Below are positions 26,061-36,100 of a DNA stretch of 64,000 bases, piece after piece. Positions within the stretch are counted from its first letter, which is position 1. The number at the start of each line of letters is the position of its first letter. The notes beneath the pieces are model-generated. The model was not told where the DNA came from. It saw only the letters and a list, made by a program, of their open reading frames with translations, and searched no databases. The stretch is from Sphingobacterium multivorum (GTDB taxonomy: Bacteria > Bacteroidota > Bacteroidia > Sphingobacteriales > Sphingobacteriaceae). Location: contig NZ_CP154261.1 in NCBI RefSeq assembly GCF_039511225.1, positions 5,022,001-5,086,000 on the forward strand, written 5' to 3'. The translations under genes and the position numbers were made by a program.

Positions 26061-26437
26061 TCACCTCGTTCTTCCAGTGATGAACATTCAGCAAGATACG
26101 GCGGCTATTAAATACCTATTTTTTTGACAAATTAATAGGTATTCAATGCTTTTATTAACATAAAATTAAAAAACAAAAAACTTTGTACGGCTAGAATGGT
26201 TTGGTCAATTATTTGATGTGTTTTTTTAACATTCCCCAGATAAAATGACTATATATAAGGGAAATGAAGAATAGTCTACTATTTGCTAGTAGGTATAATA
26301 CATAAATTGGGCTTGCATTTACAGGCAAATTTATCTTAGTTTGCTGAAATAGTGGCGATATATGTTAATATATGAAAACTTAGCAAACTTTTTTCCGTTT
26401 TAATTTTTATTAATAGATACTTAAATCAAATTATACG
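26061..26437. other. Intergenic region upstream of tamB
   Basis: 377 AT-rich bases with no gene. It contains a perfect 10-base inverted repeat (AATACCTATT at 26111-26120 and AATAGGTATT at 26134-26143) about 50 bases after the DoxX stop, and the tamB promoter. Confidence 0.6.
26313..26343 (+). promoter_or_regulatory. Promoter of tamB-tamL (TTG-N20-TTAGTTTG)
   Basis: TTG at 26313-26315 and TTAGTTTG at 26336-26343, separated by exactly 20 bases, the same architecture as before the tRNA-Pro and fur-like genes. The -7 box differs from TAnnTTTG at its second base. Predicts a leader of nearly 90 bases. Confidence 0.55.
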
Positions 26438-29400
26438 TTGAACAGATTTACCCGAATTGCTTTCAAAACAATATTGTGGATTATTGGAGTCATCCTTGCG
26501 CTGGCTATTCTAATCGTATTTCTAATCAGATTACCATCCGTTCAGAATTATATTGCCGGAAAAGTAACGCAATATGTGGAAAACAAGATTGGTACTCCCG
26601 TTAAAATTGGCTACATTAATATTGATTTTCCTAAAAAACTGGTGTTGGAGGACATCTATCTAGCAGACCAAAGTAAAGATACCTTAGTTGCGGGAAAAAG
26701 CATAACTGTTGATATCAATATGCTCAAACTGCTTAAAAACACAGTTGAAATACAGCGCCTTGAAGCAGAAGGTATTACCGCAAAAATTCACCGGACACTC
26801 CCCGACAGTTCGTTTAACTTTGATTATATTGTCAAAGCGTTCGCCTCTCAAAAAGAAAGCAAACCGACTGCGGATAGTAGCTCCGCCCTCTTATTTAACC
26901 TCGATAAAGTCAAATTTGACAAATTTCATATTGTTTATGCCGATGATGTTATCGGAACAAGCGCCGACGTTTATCTGAACAGCCTAAATACCAACATCAA
27001 GAAGTTCGACCTTACAAAAAACATGGCCTTCAATCTACCTAAAGTGAAGATAGATGGTCTGAGCGCCACAGTGAAACAATGGCGGCCGGTGGTTGAGGGC
27101 ACTGCACCTTCGGTGAAAGATTTTGGTATCACCGATAAAACCGCACAAACAACCACCCTGCTCCCTGAGATTGGTATACAACTGGCTGATCTGACCAACA
27201 TCTTAGTGCGGTACGAGGATCAATCCAGCCTGTTGAATACCAAGTTTTATATCAAAAACCTTCATGCGGACATTAACAAGATCGACCTTAACAAAGAGCT
27301 TGTCGATATTCAGACGATCAATCTTGACGGTTCAGACAATACTGTGCTCTTTGGAAAGATCCCGAAAAAAGTAAACGCAGCAGCGAAAAACACCGCGGAT
27401 ACCACCAAAATAAACTGGGTTGTCTCTGCCAAAGAAATCCAAATCAATAAGACAAGTTTAGCGTATAGAGACGATAATCAGGCCCGTATGAAAGGCTTTG
27501 ATTACTTCAACATTAAGATCCCTGGGATGAAAACCAGTTTAAATGATCTTTACTACAGTGCCGATTCCATCAGTGGATCACTCAAAGAGCTTGTAGCCGC
27601 CGATCAATCGGGGTTTGTGATCAAGCAATTGAGGGGGGATTTTAAGTATACAAATACCGGCGCGGAGATCAAAAATCTATATGCAGAGACGCCACGCACC
27701 CTGCTGCGTGATTACTTAAAAATAACTTATCCCTCTTTGGATATTATCGCTAAAAAACCGGAACTGATCTACGTCAATGCAACGATCAAAAAGAGCCGCG
27801 TGGATATGCGTGACATCTACTATTTTGCTCCATTTTTGGATACTATGCAGGTGATGAAACCACTGATGGATAAAAAATTTACGATTGATGGTCGCGTTGT
27901 CGGTAAGCTAAATGACCTTAATATTCCGGCAATTGATTTTCAGACCCTGTCCAATACGCGCGTCGTTGCAAGTCTACATTTAAAGGGACTTCCCAATGTC
28001 GATAAAATGTCCATGGATCTTAATTTAAAGAAATTGACTACCGGGCGCTCGGATATCGAAAAGCTGGTTTCAAAAAAAATGTTGCCGAGCGGAATAGAAT
28101 TGCCCAATACGATCGGACTCACCGGAACTTTTAAAGGTGGAATGAATGCCTTTAACACCAATCTTTCGCTGGTAACCGAAAAGGGAACGGCCAAGTTTAA
28201 TGGTAAGGTGGGCATGATAGGCCGCGACACGACCTACGATGCTTATGTGAGTATTCGTGATTTTGACATTGGTAAAATCATGAAAATGGACAGTACCTTA
28301 GGTATACTTTCATTTGAGGGGAAAATTAAGGGCCATGGAACCGATCCCAAGAAGCTTGTCGCCAACTTTGATGGCAAAGTAAACCGGATGGACGCCATGG
28401 GCTATCGCTACCAAAATATTGATATGAATCTTACGGCAGACAAAGGGGACATAAAAGCCGCTGTTGTTAGCCCTGATCCAAACATCCAATTGAGGTTAAA
28501 TGCGACAGCCAATATGAAATCCAAGTACCCACAGGTGGATTTTGAGCTGATGGTAGATACCATTAATCTTAAAAATTTAAAGTTGATGGATGACGAGTTC
28601 AAATACCACGGTAAACTCGTCGGAAATTTCAGTTCAGCCGATCCAAATTTTTTGAACGGAGAGGCACATATTACCAATTCATCCATTCTTTACAATGATG
28701 CATATTACTCTTTAGACAGTATTTCCCTTGTTGCAAAGGCCGACACAAGTCGCAATTTACTGCTATTAAAATCGGACTTTTTAAACGCCCATTTGGTCGG
28801 AAAATACAAAATTTTAGAGTTGCAGAATGCTATTCAAGATATCCTACAGGTATACTACCAGCCGGGAAAAGCTGTTAAAGTGCCCAAATACGAGCCGCAG
28901 AACATCGAGTTTTCGGCCCAATTGACCCGAACTAAGTTTATCAAAGATTTCTTGCCAGAACTGACAGAGATGTCGGATATCACGTTGGATGGTATGTTCA
29001 ACAGTCAATCAAAAACGATTCTCGCCAAGCTGGATGCACCGAAAATAATCTATAATGGCACTGAAATAAATAACGTTACCCTAGATATCAACACCCTCGA
29101 CAGTACACTGTATTACTCGGCATTGATCAATAAAATCAAGGTAAGCAATATCGAACTGGTGAATACCGTATTCAGTGGTAAAGTCATCCAAAACAATTTG
29201 GATTTTGGCCTCTGGATAAAAGATAAGAAAGAGAAAGAGCAATATCATTTGGGCGCCAATATGCGCGTTGATAATGGTGCATTCGTTTTTAGCCTCCTTC
29301 AGGACGGCTTAATGCTGAACTACGACAAGTGGACGATAAATCCAAAAAACGTACTCAAATTTGGGAGCACGGGTATTCAGGCCAATGATTTTATTTTGAG

Positions 29401-31723
29401 TAATAAAGGACAGGAACTGAGTATATCATCGCAGGACAGTGTACTCAATTCGCCGCTCAACATTGCATTTAAGAATTTCCGCATTGAAACCTTAAGTAGA
29501 ATGCTTGAAAGTGAAACGATAGATCTTGGCGGTGGCATTAATGGCCAGGCAACGATATCACGCCTGGAGAGCAGCCCTGTATTTGTCTCCGACCTTGTCG
29601 TTGATAAATTCTATATTGGGAAAGATACCGTTGGTAACGTCAACATACAAGTGAATAATCAAAAAGAAAACACCTATAACGCGAATATTAGTATCAGTGA
29701 AAATGGCAATAATGTCGTATTAAGTGGTGATTTTATCAGTCCTCCTAAAGGAGAATCAAGCCTTGATTTCACCTTGGATATTGCGCCACTCTCGATGCAG
29801 ACCGTGCAGGCATTCAGTCTGGGGTATCTAAAGGACTCGAAGGGAAATCTTGAAGGCCAGTTAAAAATAACAGGATCGCCATCAAAACCTCGCATTAACG
29901 GAGATGTTAAGTTTAAAGATGCCCAGTTCAATATTGCTATGTTGAATGCACTTTTCAAAGCTAAAGATGAAACTATCCACTTGGATGAAAGAGGCATTAC
30001 TTTCCCAAAATTTGCATTGGAAGACAAAAAAGGAAATATTGCCAAAGTAACGGGGTCCATAGAAACCAAAACGTATACTGATTTTGATTTCAACCTCAAT
30101 GTCAATACAGACAATTTTGAGGTGCTCAATTCAACACAGAGCGACAACGACATGTTTTATGGTAAAATGTACCTCACGTCTAACCTACGCATTCGTGGAA
30201 ACCTCGATAAGCCTATCGTTGATGGCACAATCAAGGTGTTAGATGATACGGACTTTACCTTTGTCATGCCAAATGAGGATCCCGGGATGGCCGACCGGAA
30301 AGGGGTTGTCGAATTCGTTGATAAGAGTGATACAACAAGAGCCAATGTATTTGCAAAATTAGATTCTATGACTGTTACCCGATTGACGGGAATCGACGTA
30401 GATCTGAATCTGCAAACCGATAAGGATGCTAAATTTAAGATCCTCTTGGATGCTGGTTCACAGGATGCACTGAATATCCAGGGTGAAGCGGAACTGAACG
30501 CAGGTATTGATGCAAGTAGCAAAATTACCTTGTCGGGTACATTTACCGTAGACAAAGGAAGTTACTCCTTCAGTTTTGGTCCCGTAAAAAAAGATTTTAC
30601 ATTCCGAAAAGGAAGTACGATCACTTGGAATGGAGATCCCCTGGATGCGCAGCTTAATATCACGGCAGCATACACAACCAAAGCACCGACCCTCGAACTT
30701 GTAGCGACGCAGCTGGGGTCGGAAAACGCTAATTTGTACAAGCAGCGGATTCCTTTCAATGTCTTACTGAAGATCACAGACAAACTGTTCCAACCGCAAC
30801 TAAATTTTGATATCGACTTGGACGAAAACAACTCGGTTGTTTCGCAAGATGTGATTAGCAAAGTCAACAATGCCTTGACCACCTTGCGTGAAAATCCATC
30901 TGAACTGAACAAACAGGTCTTTTCACTCATCGTTTTGGGACGCTTTATGTCGACCAATCCATTTGAGAGTTTATCCGGTGGCGGGGGTACGGAAGCCATT
31001 GTCAGAAATAGCATCAGTTCATTCCTGAGCGGTCAATTGAACCGCCTTGCCTCCGAGCTTATCAGCGGAGTAGAGCTGGATTTCAACTTAACTTCGGAAG
31101 AAGATTACGCAACTGGAGCAGGCCAGACCCGAACAGATCTGAATATCGGTGTGTCTAAAATGCTTTTAAATGACCGCCTAAAAATTACTGTTGGCTCTAA
31201 TTTTGAAGTTGAAGGAAATACACGTCCGGGAGAAACGGCCAACAACATTGCTGGTGATATCCAATTGGATTATCAACTTTCGCAAGATGGCCGCTATTTT
31301 GCGCGGGTATATCGTAAAAATCAATATCAGGTTACACTCCAAGGTCAATATGTAGAAACGGGTATCGGATTTATCATCAATATGGATTACAACCGATTTA
31401 AGGAGATCTGGATGAGTTCGAAAAAACTCAAAGAGTATTACGACACCAATAGTAAGGGTTTCAGAAAACGTTTCGATGTAGAACGTATGGAAACCGATTC
31501 AGTCTATCGCGACAGTGTACGCACCGTCATCCGAGATAGTTTGATGACCCATAGTCCTGAATACAGAAAGCGTATGGAGGAAAGAGAAAAAGAGAGACGT
31601 AAGCAACAGCTGGACTCAACGAAACGTACGCCGAAAAGCGATAGTCCAAAATCAACTATAGATACCATCAGAACGACAGCTATAAAAAATGAAGATGAGG
31701 AAAGGAATTACCATGCAAACTAA
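26438..31723 (+). CDS. tamB: TamB-type translocation/assembly module protein
   Basis: 1761 residues, an AsmA/TamB superfamily bridge protein that spans the periplasm and is thought to move lipids or help assemble outer-membrane proteins. Starts at TTG: no ATG precedes the N-terminal membrane anchor (residues 7-30), and NRFTRIAFKTILWIIG is a normal TamB beginning. The long middle is beta-strand rich, as expected for the hydrophobic groove. The TamB C-terminal domain lies about 1330-1670 (FTVDKGSYSFSFGPVKKDF, NPFESLSGG, LDFNLTSEEDYATG, VGSNFEVEG, YRKNQYQVTLQGQYVETG). After it comes a strongly charged tail of about 60 residues (EYRKRMEEREKERRKQ onward). Its 3' end overlaps the tamL start by 35 bases. 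Confidence 0.93.
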   Translation: MNRFTRIAFKTILWIIGVILALAILIVFLIRLPSVQNYIAGKVTQYVENKIGTPVKIGYINIDFPKKLVLEDIYLADQSKDTLVAGKSITVDINMLKLLKNTVEIQRLEAEGITAKIHRTLPDSSFNFDYIVKAFASQKESKPTADSSSALLFNLDKVKFDKFHIVYADDVIGTSADVYLNSLNTNIKKFDLTKNMAFNLPKVKIDGLSATVKQWRPVVEGTAPSVKDFGITDKTAQTTTLLPEIGIQLADLTNILVRYEDQSSLLNTKFYIKNLHADINKIDLNKELVDIQTINLDGSDNTVLFGKIPKKVNAAAKNTADTTKINWVVSAKEIQINKTSLAYRDDNQARMKGFDYFNIKIPGMKTSLNDLYYSADSISGSLKELVAADQSGFVIKQLRGDFKYTNTGAEIKNLYAETPRTLLRDYLKITYPSLDIIAKKPELIYVNATIKKSRVDMRDIYYFAPFLDTMQVMKPLMDKKFTIDGRVVGKLNDLNIPAIDFQTLSNTRVVASLHLKGLPNVDKMSMDLNLKKLTTGRSDIEKLVSKKMLPSGIELPNTIGLTGTFKGGMNAFNTNLSLVTEKGTAKFNGKVGMIGRDTTYDAYVSIRDFDIGKIMKMDSTLGILSFEGKIKGHGTDPKKLVANFDGKVNRMDAMGYRYQNIDMNLTADKGDIKAAVVSPDPNIQLRLNATANMKSKYPQVDFELMVDTINLKNLKLMDDEFKYHGKLVGNFSSADPNFLNGEAHITNSSILYNDAYYSLDSISLVAKADTSRNLLLLKSDFLNAHLVGKYKILELQNAIQDILQVYYQPGKAVKVPKYEPQNIEFSAQLTRTKFIKDFLPELTEMSDITLDGMFNSQSKTILAKLDAPKIIYNGTEINNVTLDINTLDSTLYYSALINKIKVSNIELVNTVFSGKVIQNNLDFGLWIKDKKEKEQYHLGANMRVDNGAFVFSLLQDGLMLNYDKWTINPKNVLKFGSTGIQANDFILSNKGQELSISSQDSVLNSPLNIAFKNFRIETLSRMLESETIDLGGGINGQATISRLESSPVFVSDLVVDKFYIGKDTVGNVNIQVNNQKENTYNANISISENGNNVVLSGDFISPPKGESSLDFTLDIAPLSMQTVQAFSLGYLKDSKGNLEGQLKITGSPSKPRINGDVKFKDAQFNIAMLNALFKAKDETIHLDERGITFPKFALEDKKGNIAKVTGSIETKTYTDFDFNLNVNTDNFEVLNSTQSDNDMFYGKMYLTSNLRIRGNLDKPIVDGTIKVLDDTDFTFVMPNEDPGMADRKGVVEFVDKSDTTRANVFAKLDSMTVTRLTGIDVDLNLQTDKDAKFKILLDAGSQDALNIQGEAELNAGIDASSKITLSGTFTVDKGSYSFSFGPVKKDFTFRKGSTITWNGDPLDAQLNITAAYTTKAPTLELVATQLGSENANLYKQRIPFNVLLKITDKLFQPQLNFDIDLDENNSVVSQDVISKVNNALTTLRENPSELNKQVFSLIVLGRFMSTNPFESLSGGGGTEAIVRNSISSFLSGQLNRLASELISGVELDFNLTSEEDYATGAGQTRTDLNIGVSKMLLNDRLKITVGSNFEVEGNTRPGETANNIAGDIQLDYQLSQDGRYFARVYRKNQYQVTLQGQYVETGIGFIINMDYNRFKEIWMSSKKLKEYYDTNSKGFRKRFDVERMETDSVYRDSVRTVIRDSLMTHSPEYRKRMEEREKERRKQQLDSTKRTPKSDSPKSTIDTIRTTAIKNEDEERNYHAN

Positions 31724-34019
31724 ACTAAAGTATATTGTGGGAATAGTTTCATGCGCTGCATTTATAGCATCCTGCTCTTCCACCAAGAATCTAAAAGAAG
31801 GGGAAAGCTTATATGTCAAGGGCAATGTGATAGTCGATTCGGACACGATTTCCAAAGAAAATAAGGAAAAGATTGCGACTCATTTAGAAGCTGCACTGAT
31901 GCCAAAGCCCAACAAACGCTTGGCCGGCGTACCATTCAAGCTCTATTTCAACAATATGGCCGGGGACTCTGCGGGGAATAACATCATTAAAAAATTCCTC
32001 AAGAAGATCGGTGAAGAACCAGTACTATTGAGCGACGTCAATCGCGAATATAATGAAAACCTATTGCGCAATCGTCTGGAGAATTTCGGATTCTTCAATG
32101 CGGAAGTGAAATCGGACACCTTAGTTGAAGACAAAAAAGCAACCATTAATTATACAGCCAAGCCTAATCTGATCTACCGAATCAGATCTGTTCAATTCGA
32201 CATCGACAGCACAACACAGTTGGGTAAAGATATCCGTTCGAGCTCCGATAAAAGCCTCTTGCAAGTGGGTAAGAATTACAGTTTAGATGTTATCCTCAAT
32301 GAGCGCGACCGCATCGACAATGACCTCAAAAATAGAGGGTATTATTATTTCAGTCCCGATTACATCCTAGTTCAGGTAGACAGTTCGCATCGGAACAACA
32401 AAGTCGATATGTATGTTACGGTGAAAAAGGAGACACCGGCACAGGCAAGGGTACCGTCCAAGATCAATAAAATCTACATTTTCCCGAACTACACGGAAAC
32501 AAGCTCCGGTTATCAGCGATCCACCCGCAACGCGGAACTATATGATAGCAGTTACTATTTTATAGACCGCCAGCATCTTTATCGAAAGCCTGTTATCGCA
32601 AATCATATCTTCTTCCATCCCGGTGACGTCTACAACCGGAATGCGCATAACCAGACCATCAGCCACCTGGTGAATCTCAATAGCTGGAAATTTGTCAAAA
32701 ACAACTTCGTGGACAGCAAAGAAGTCCCCAATGCACTGGATGTCTATTACTACTTAACGCCATTGCCTAAAAAATCACTCCGTGTGGAACTTTTAGGAAA
32801 AATGGCCTCAGTATACAATGGTACCGAGGTGAATGTCAACTGGACTTTACGCAACGCATTTAAAGGCGCGGAGCAGTTGAGTTTTAATGTATTCGGTGGT
32901 TATGAAACCCAGACCGGTGGATCGGCTGACCTCAATTCGAGTTATTACCGCTATGGTATGGAGGCTACACTGACCTTTCCACGGATATTGTCCCCTTTTG
33001 GACGGATTTCACCGACACGACGTTTTATCCCCAAGACTTACGTCAAAGGGCGGTATGAGTTTTTAAATCGCCGCAAAGCATATACCTTAAATTCCATCGC
33101 ATTGGATTACGGTTATATTTGGCAGGAGTCTGAGGAGAAGCAGCACGATCTTGCTCTAATGGAGATTACCTATGTTCAGCCTAAAGGGATTTCAGAAAAC
33201 TACCAAAAACAAATGGATACCATTCCGGCGTTAAGGCATGCAATAGATCCACAATTTACGATTGGCCCAAATTACAATTTCACGTTTCAAAACACGATGA
33301 AGCAGCATTTGAAAAATACCTTTTATTTCAAAGGCAACTTGGACCTCTCGGGGAATATACTCGGATTAATAAAGGGAGCAGATTTCAATAAAGGGAAAAC
33401 CTTCAAATTGTTCGATGCGTATTTTTCCCAATACATCAAGATCAGTGGCGATGGAAGACATTATCTCAAATTGTCGGAGAATTCGCAGCTTGCCTCGCGG
33501 GTCAGTTTGGGCTTAAGTTATTCGTATGGCAACTCGCGGTCACTCCCCTATTTAAAACAATATTATGTGGGTGGACCTAACAGTATCCGTGCTTTTGGTG
33601 CTCGTGCAATTGGCCCAGGAACAGTTGCCCCTGAAAAATTAAGCAATGGGCTTTTCTATGCAGATCAAACCGGTGACATCAAATTAGAGCTGAATACCGA
33701 ATATAGAGCCAAATTAGCGGGCTTTGTTCATTGGGCAGCGTTCATTGATGCGGGGAATGTGTGGTTGCAACGGGATGACGTCAACAAGCCCGGCGGTAAG
33801 TTCAGCAAAAACTTTTTGAATGAATTAGCTGTTGGCGGTGGCGCTGGATTACGCTTTGACTTTACTTTTCTAATCATACGTACGGATATGTCAATACCTT
33901 TCCGCATCCCGTATCTTCCCAAAGGAGAACGTTGGGTATTTAAGGATATCGACTTTGGAAGTTCAAAATGGAGAAAGGATAATTTGATGTTTAATTTAGC
34001 CATCGGTTATCCATTCTAG
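31689..34019 (+). CDS. tamL: TamL, lipoprotein of the BamA/TamA (Omp85) family
   Basis: 776 residues. An N-terminal lipoprotein signal ends FIASC (Cys29), so the protein is probably lipidated; a start at the ATG 24 bases later is equally possible. POTRA-like repeats span about 30-400 (for example the RSVQFDIDS region), and the C-terminal Omp85 barrel spans about 400-776 with YYVGGPNSIRAFGARAIGPG as the family's conserved loop motif, SPFGRISPTRRF nearby, and a closing aromatic strand (MFNLAIGYPF). A lipidated TamA-type barrel encoded after TamB is the arrangement reported for Bacteroidota. Translationally coupled to tamB by the overlap. It probably pairs with TamB at the outer membrane. Confidence 0.92.
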   Translation: MKMRKGITMQTKLKYIVGIVSCAAFIASCSSTKNLKEGESLYVKGNVIVDSDTISKENKEKIATHLEAALMPKPNKRLAGVPFKLYFNNMAGDSAGNNIIKKFLKKIGEEPVLLSDVNREYNENLLRNRLENFGFFNAEVKSDTLVEDKKATINYTAKPNLIYRIRSVQFDIDSTTQLGKDIRSSSDKSLLQVGKNYSLDVILNERDRIDNDLKNRGYYYFSPDYILVQVDSSHRNNKVDMYVTVKKETPAQARVPSKINKIYIFPNYTETSSGYQRSTRNAELYDSSYYFIDRQHLYRKPVIANHIFFHPGDVYNRNAHNQTISHLVNLNSWKFVKNNFVDSKEVPNALDVYYYLTPLPKKSLRVELLGKMASVYNGTEVNVNWTLRNAFKGAEQLSFNVFGGYETQTGGSADLNSSYYRYGMEATLTFPRILSPFGRISPTRRFIPKTYVKGRYEFLNRRKAYTLNSIALDYGYIWQESEEKQHDLALMEITYVQPKGISENYQKQMDTIPALRHAIDPQFTIGPNYNFTFQNTMKQHLKNTFYFKGNLDLSGNILGLIKGADFNKGKTFKLFDAYFSQYIKISGDGRHYLKLSENSQLASRVSLGLSYSYGNSRSLPYLKQYYVGGPNSIRAFGARAIGPGTVAPEKLSNGLFYADQTGDIKLELNTEYRAKLAGFVHWAAFIDAGNVWLQRDDVNKPGGKFSKNFLNELAVGGGAGLRFDFTFLIIRTDMSIPFRIPYLPKGERWVFKDIDFGSSKWRKDNLMFNLAIGYPF

Positions 34020-34047
34020 GATTTAAAATTTGATTTACACGATAAAA

Positions 34048-34082
34048 AAAACAGGCTTGAACGAATTTCAGGCCTGTTTTCT
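34048..34082 (+). terminator. Terminator of tamB-tamL
   Basis: AAAACAGGC (34048-34056) and GCCTGTTTT (34072-34080) with an inner TGAA/TTCA extension. Confidence 0.85.
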
Positions 34083-34392
34083 TGGGGGGCATTCCATCAG
34101 AATCATACCCTTTGGACGCTATCATTGTGCATTATTTGTTCAATGGCATTTGCCCTCTTATCGATTATGTCAAAAAACAAGTTATTCCCACGAAATACAT
34201 TGATTTACTGACAATAATTGATTAAATTCAAGAATTATTTATTAATCCACATCAATGCACATGAAATATCCATGTAAAAAATACGCGCATTCGTGAAGAG
34301 AGACTGGATATTTTATACGGCATAGAAAACCGCCGAAGGCAGCATGAATTCTTAAGCGGAAATTAGCTCATGAATAAACAAATAATTTACAT
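34083..34392. other. Intergenic region upstream of mdh
   Basis: 310 bases; I see no gene, no clear -7 box and no strong inverted repeat. Confidence 0.5.
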
Positions 34393-35331
34393 ATGAAAGT
34401 AACTATTGTTGGTGCCGGAGCTGTAGGAGCAACTACAGCGGACAATTTAATCCGTCGAAATGTCGCCGAAGAGATTGTATTATTGGATATTAAAGAAGGA
34501 TTTGCGGAAGGTAAAGCGCAAGATATGGCACAGACTGCCGCCTTGTTGGGTTTTGAATCAAAAATAAAGGGAGTAACCAATGACTATCTGTCCACTGCAG
34601 GTTCTACCGTTGCCGTCATTACCTCGGGAATTCCGCGTAAACCCGGAATGACACGCGAAGAATTAATTGGCACAAATGCGAATATCGTCAAGTCGGTGGT
34701 GGAGAACCTGGTAAAATATTCTCCGGATATTATCATTGTCATTGTTTCGAATCCCATGGATACCATGACTTACCTGGCACTTAAATCAAGTGGATTACCA
34801 AAAAATAGAATCATTGGAATGGGTGGCCCATTGGATTCAGCCCGATTCAAATATCAACTGAGCGAAAAACTGAATGCTTCTGCGGCCGATCTCAATGCCA
34901 TTGTCATTGGCGGCCACGGAGATACAACGATGATTCCACTTATCAAGCACTCCACGTGGAACAGTATTCCAGTCACTGATTTCCTTACCCCGGAAGAGCA
35001 GGACGAAATTGTACACAAAACGATGGTTGGTGGCGCAACCCTAACCAGTCTAATCGGGACCTCAGCCTGGTATGCTCCAGGAGCCGCAACAGCCGCGGTC
35101 GTCGAAAGTATCGTGCGTGATCAAAACAAGTTATTTACCGCATCCGTCTATCTGGAAGGTGAATTCGGCCAAGAAGATATTAATCTTGGCGTACCGGTTA
35201 TCATCAATAAAAAAGGATGGGATCGGATCGTCCCCCTTCAGCTGGATGAAGAGGACAAAGAAAAATTCAGTAAAAGTGCAGAAGCAGTGCGTACAATGAA
35301 CAATGTACTAAAAGAAATAAAAGCGCTGTAG
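34393..35331 (+). CDS. mdh: Malate dehydrogenase (NAD)
   Basis: 312 residues, of the lactate-dehydrogenase-like MDH group. It interconverts malate and oxaloacetate in the TCA cycle. Glycine loop GAGAVG (7-12), adenosine-ribose Asp32 (VLLDI) indicating NAD, substrate Arg82 and Arg88 in SGIPRKPGMTREE (an Arg in this loop marks malate over lactate), catalytic Asp148 and Arg151 (PLDSARF) and catalytic His175 (GGHGDTTM). MVGGATLTSLIGTSAWYAPGAA is the usual C-terminal block. Monocistronic. Together with sucAB it gives two TCA-cycle steps in the window, but the loci are 18 kb apart and not linked. Confidence 0.96.
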   Translation: MKVTIVGAGAVGATTADNLIRRNVAEEIVLLDIKEGFAEGKAQDMAQTAALLGFESKIKGVTNDYLSTAGSTVAVITSGIPRKPGMTREELIGTNANIVKSVVENLVKYSPDIIIVIVSNPMDTMTYLALKSSGLPKNRIIGMGGPLDSARFKYQLSEKLNASAADLNAIVIGGHGDTTMIPLIKHSTWNSIPVTDFLTPEEQDEIVHKTMVGGATLTSLIGTSAWYAPGAATAAVVESIVRDQNKLFTASVYLEGEFGQEDINLGVPVIINKKGWDRIVPLQLDEEDKEKFSKSAEAVRTMNNVLKEIKAL

Positions 35332-35352
35332 CTCATCAACAATATGAAGATA

Positions 35353-35388
35353 AAAGGGGCATTCCAAATGGACTGTCCCTTTTTTTAG
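35353..35388 (+). terminator. Probable terminator of mdh
   Basis: An imperfect hairpin (AAAAGGG...CCCTTTT with ATTCC/GGA inside) with a run of seven T residues. Confidence 0.7.
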
Positions 35389-35656
35389 GCGATTTTATAG
35401 GGTCCCCCTACAGCGTCATTTTTAAGCTATTCTATTCTTAAGGGGCTTGATTTTACTTTCGCAAACCATCTTTTTATCATCGCCGTAGCACGTAGACGCT
35501 TTCAATTGACAATAGATTGGCCACAGAGCACAGCCCAGTCCACCACGCAACCGTGAGTCTTATAGTTATATTATAAGCGAAGCCCTTGTCATTTTAAGCG
35601 GCCCCTGAGGCATTTGAATTTCCTTTTTTTGGGAATTTTTGGTTATGTTTGGCTAT
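35389..35656. other. Intergenic region before the retropepsin-like gene
   Basis: About 268 bases without gene features. A TATGTTTG box at 35644-35651 lies only 6 bases before ATG 35657. Confidence 0.5.
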
Positions 35657-36100
35657 ATGACAACAGTACCATTTCAATTGCTGGATCTGCAGGGCCAGGG
35701 CACACACATTTTAGTTGATGTAGAATTATACAGCCGTTCGTTCAAGATGGTAATTGATACCGGCGCCTCTAAAACAGTATTTGATAAAACGCTGTTGGAC
35801 CATCTTTTGGAAGACCAATTACAGCTTGAGCCCTCAGAAACATTATCAACAGGACTTGGCACCAATTCGATGGAGAGTTTCAACATGACAATCCCGAGTC
35901 TGACCATAGGTGAATGGCGGATAAAAAACTTAAATACGGCGGTATTGGATTTAAGCTCGATCAACTATGCTTATCAGCAAATGGATCTTGAACCGGTGAT
36001 CGGCGTATTGGGCGGAGATATTTTTGCAGACTATGGCGCCGTCATTAATTATGCCAAGCGCAGCTTAAAATTAAGAACCCGGAAATTAAAACTTAAATAG
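35657..36100 (+). CDS. Retropepsin-like aspartyl protease domain protein
   Basis: 147 residues from the ATG at 35657; an upstream ATG at 35645 and a TTG at 35639 are also in frame. The protein is a single retropepsin-like lobe: the catalytic motif is VIDTGASKTVFD (D34-T35-G36), preceded by THILVDVELYSRSF and followed by a second hydrophobic-hydrophobic-Gly segment, GVLGGDIFADYG, near 115, as in retropepsins and the clan AA single-domain family. These proteins work as dimers. No signal peptide is visible, so it is likely cytoplasmic; substrate unknown. Its 3' end overlaps the convergent MFS gene by 15 bases. Confidence 0.85.
   Translation: MTTVPFQLLDLQGQGTHILVDVELYSRSFKMVIDTGASKTVFDKTLLDHLLEDQLQLEPSETLSTGLGTNSMESFNMTIPSLTIGEWRIKNLNTAVLDLSSINYAYQQMDLEPVIGVLGGDIFADYGAVINYAKRSLKLRTRKLKLK

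Noticed and set aside
29674..31014. Several long minus-strand open frames within tamB
   Set aside because: Overlap a secure 1761-residue coding sequence and carry no recognisable motifs; typical shadow frames of a Ser/Thr/Asp-rich beta protein.
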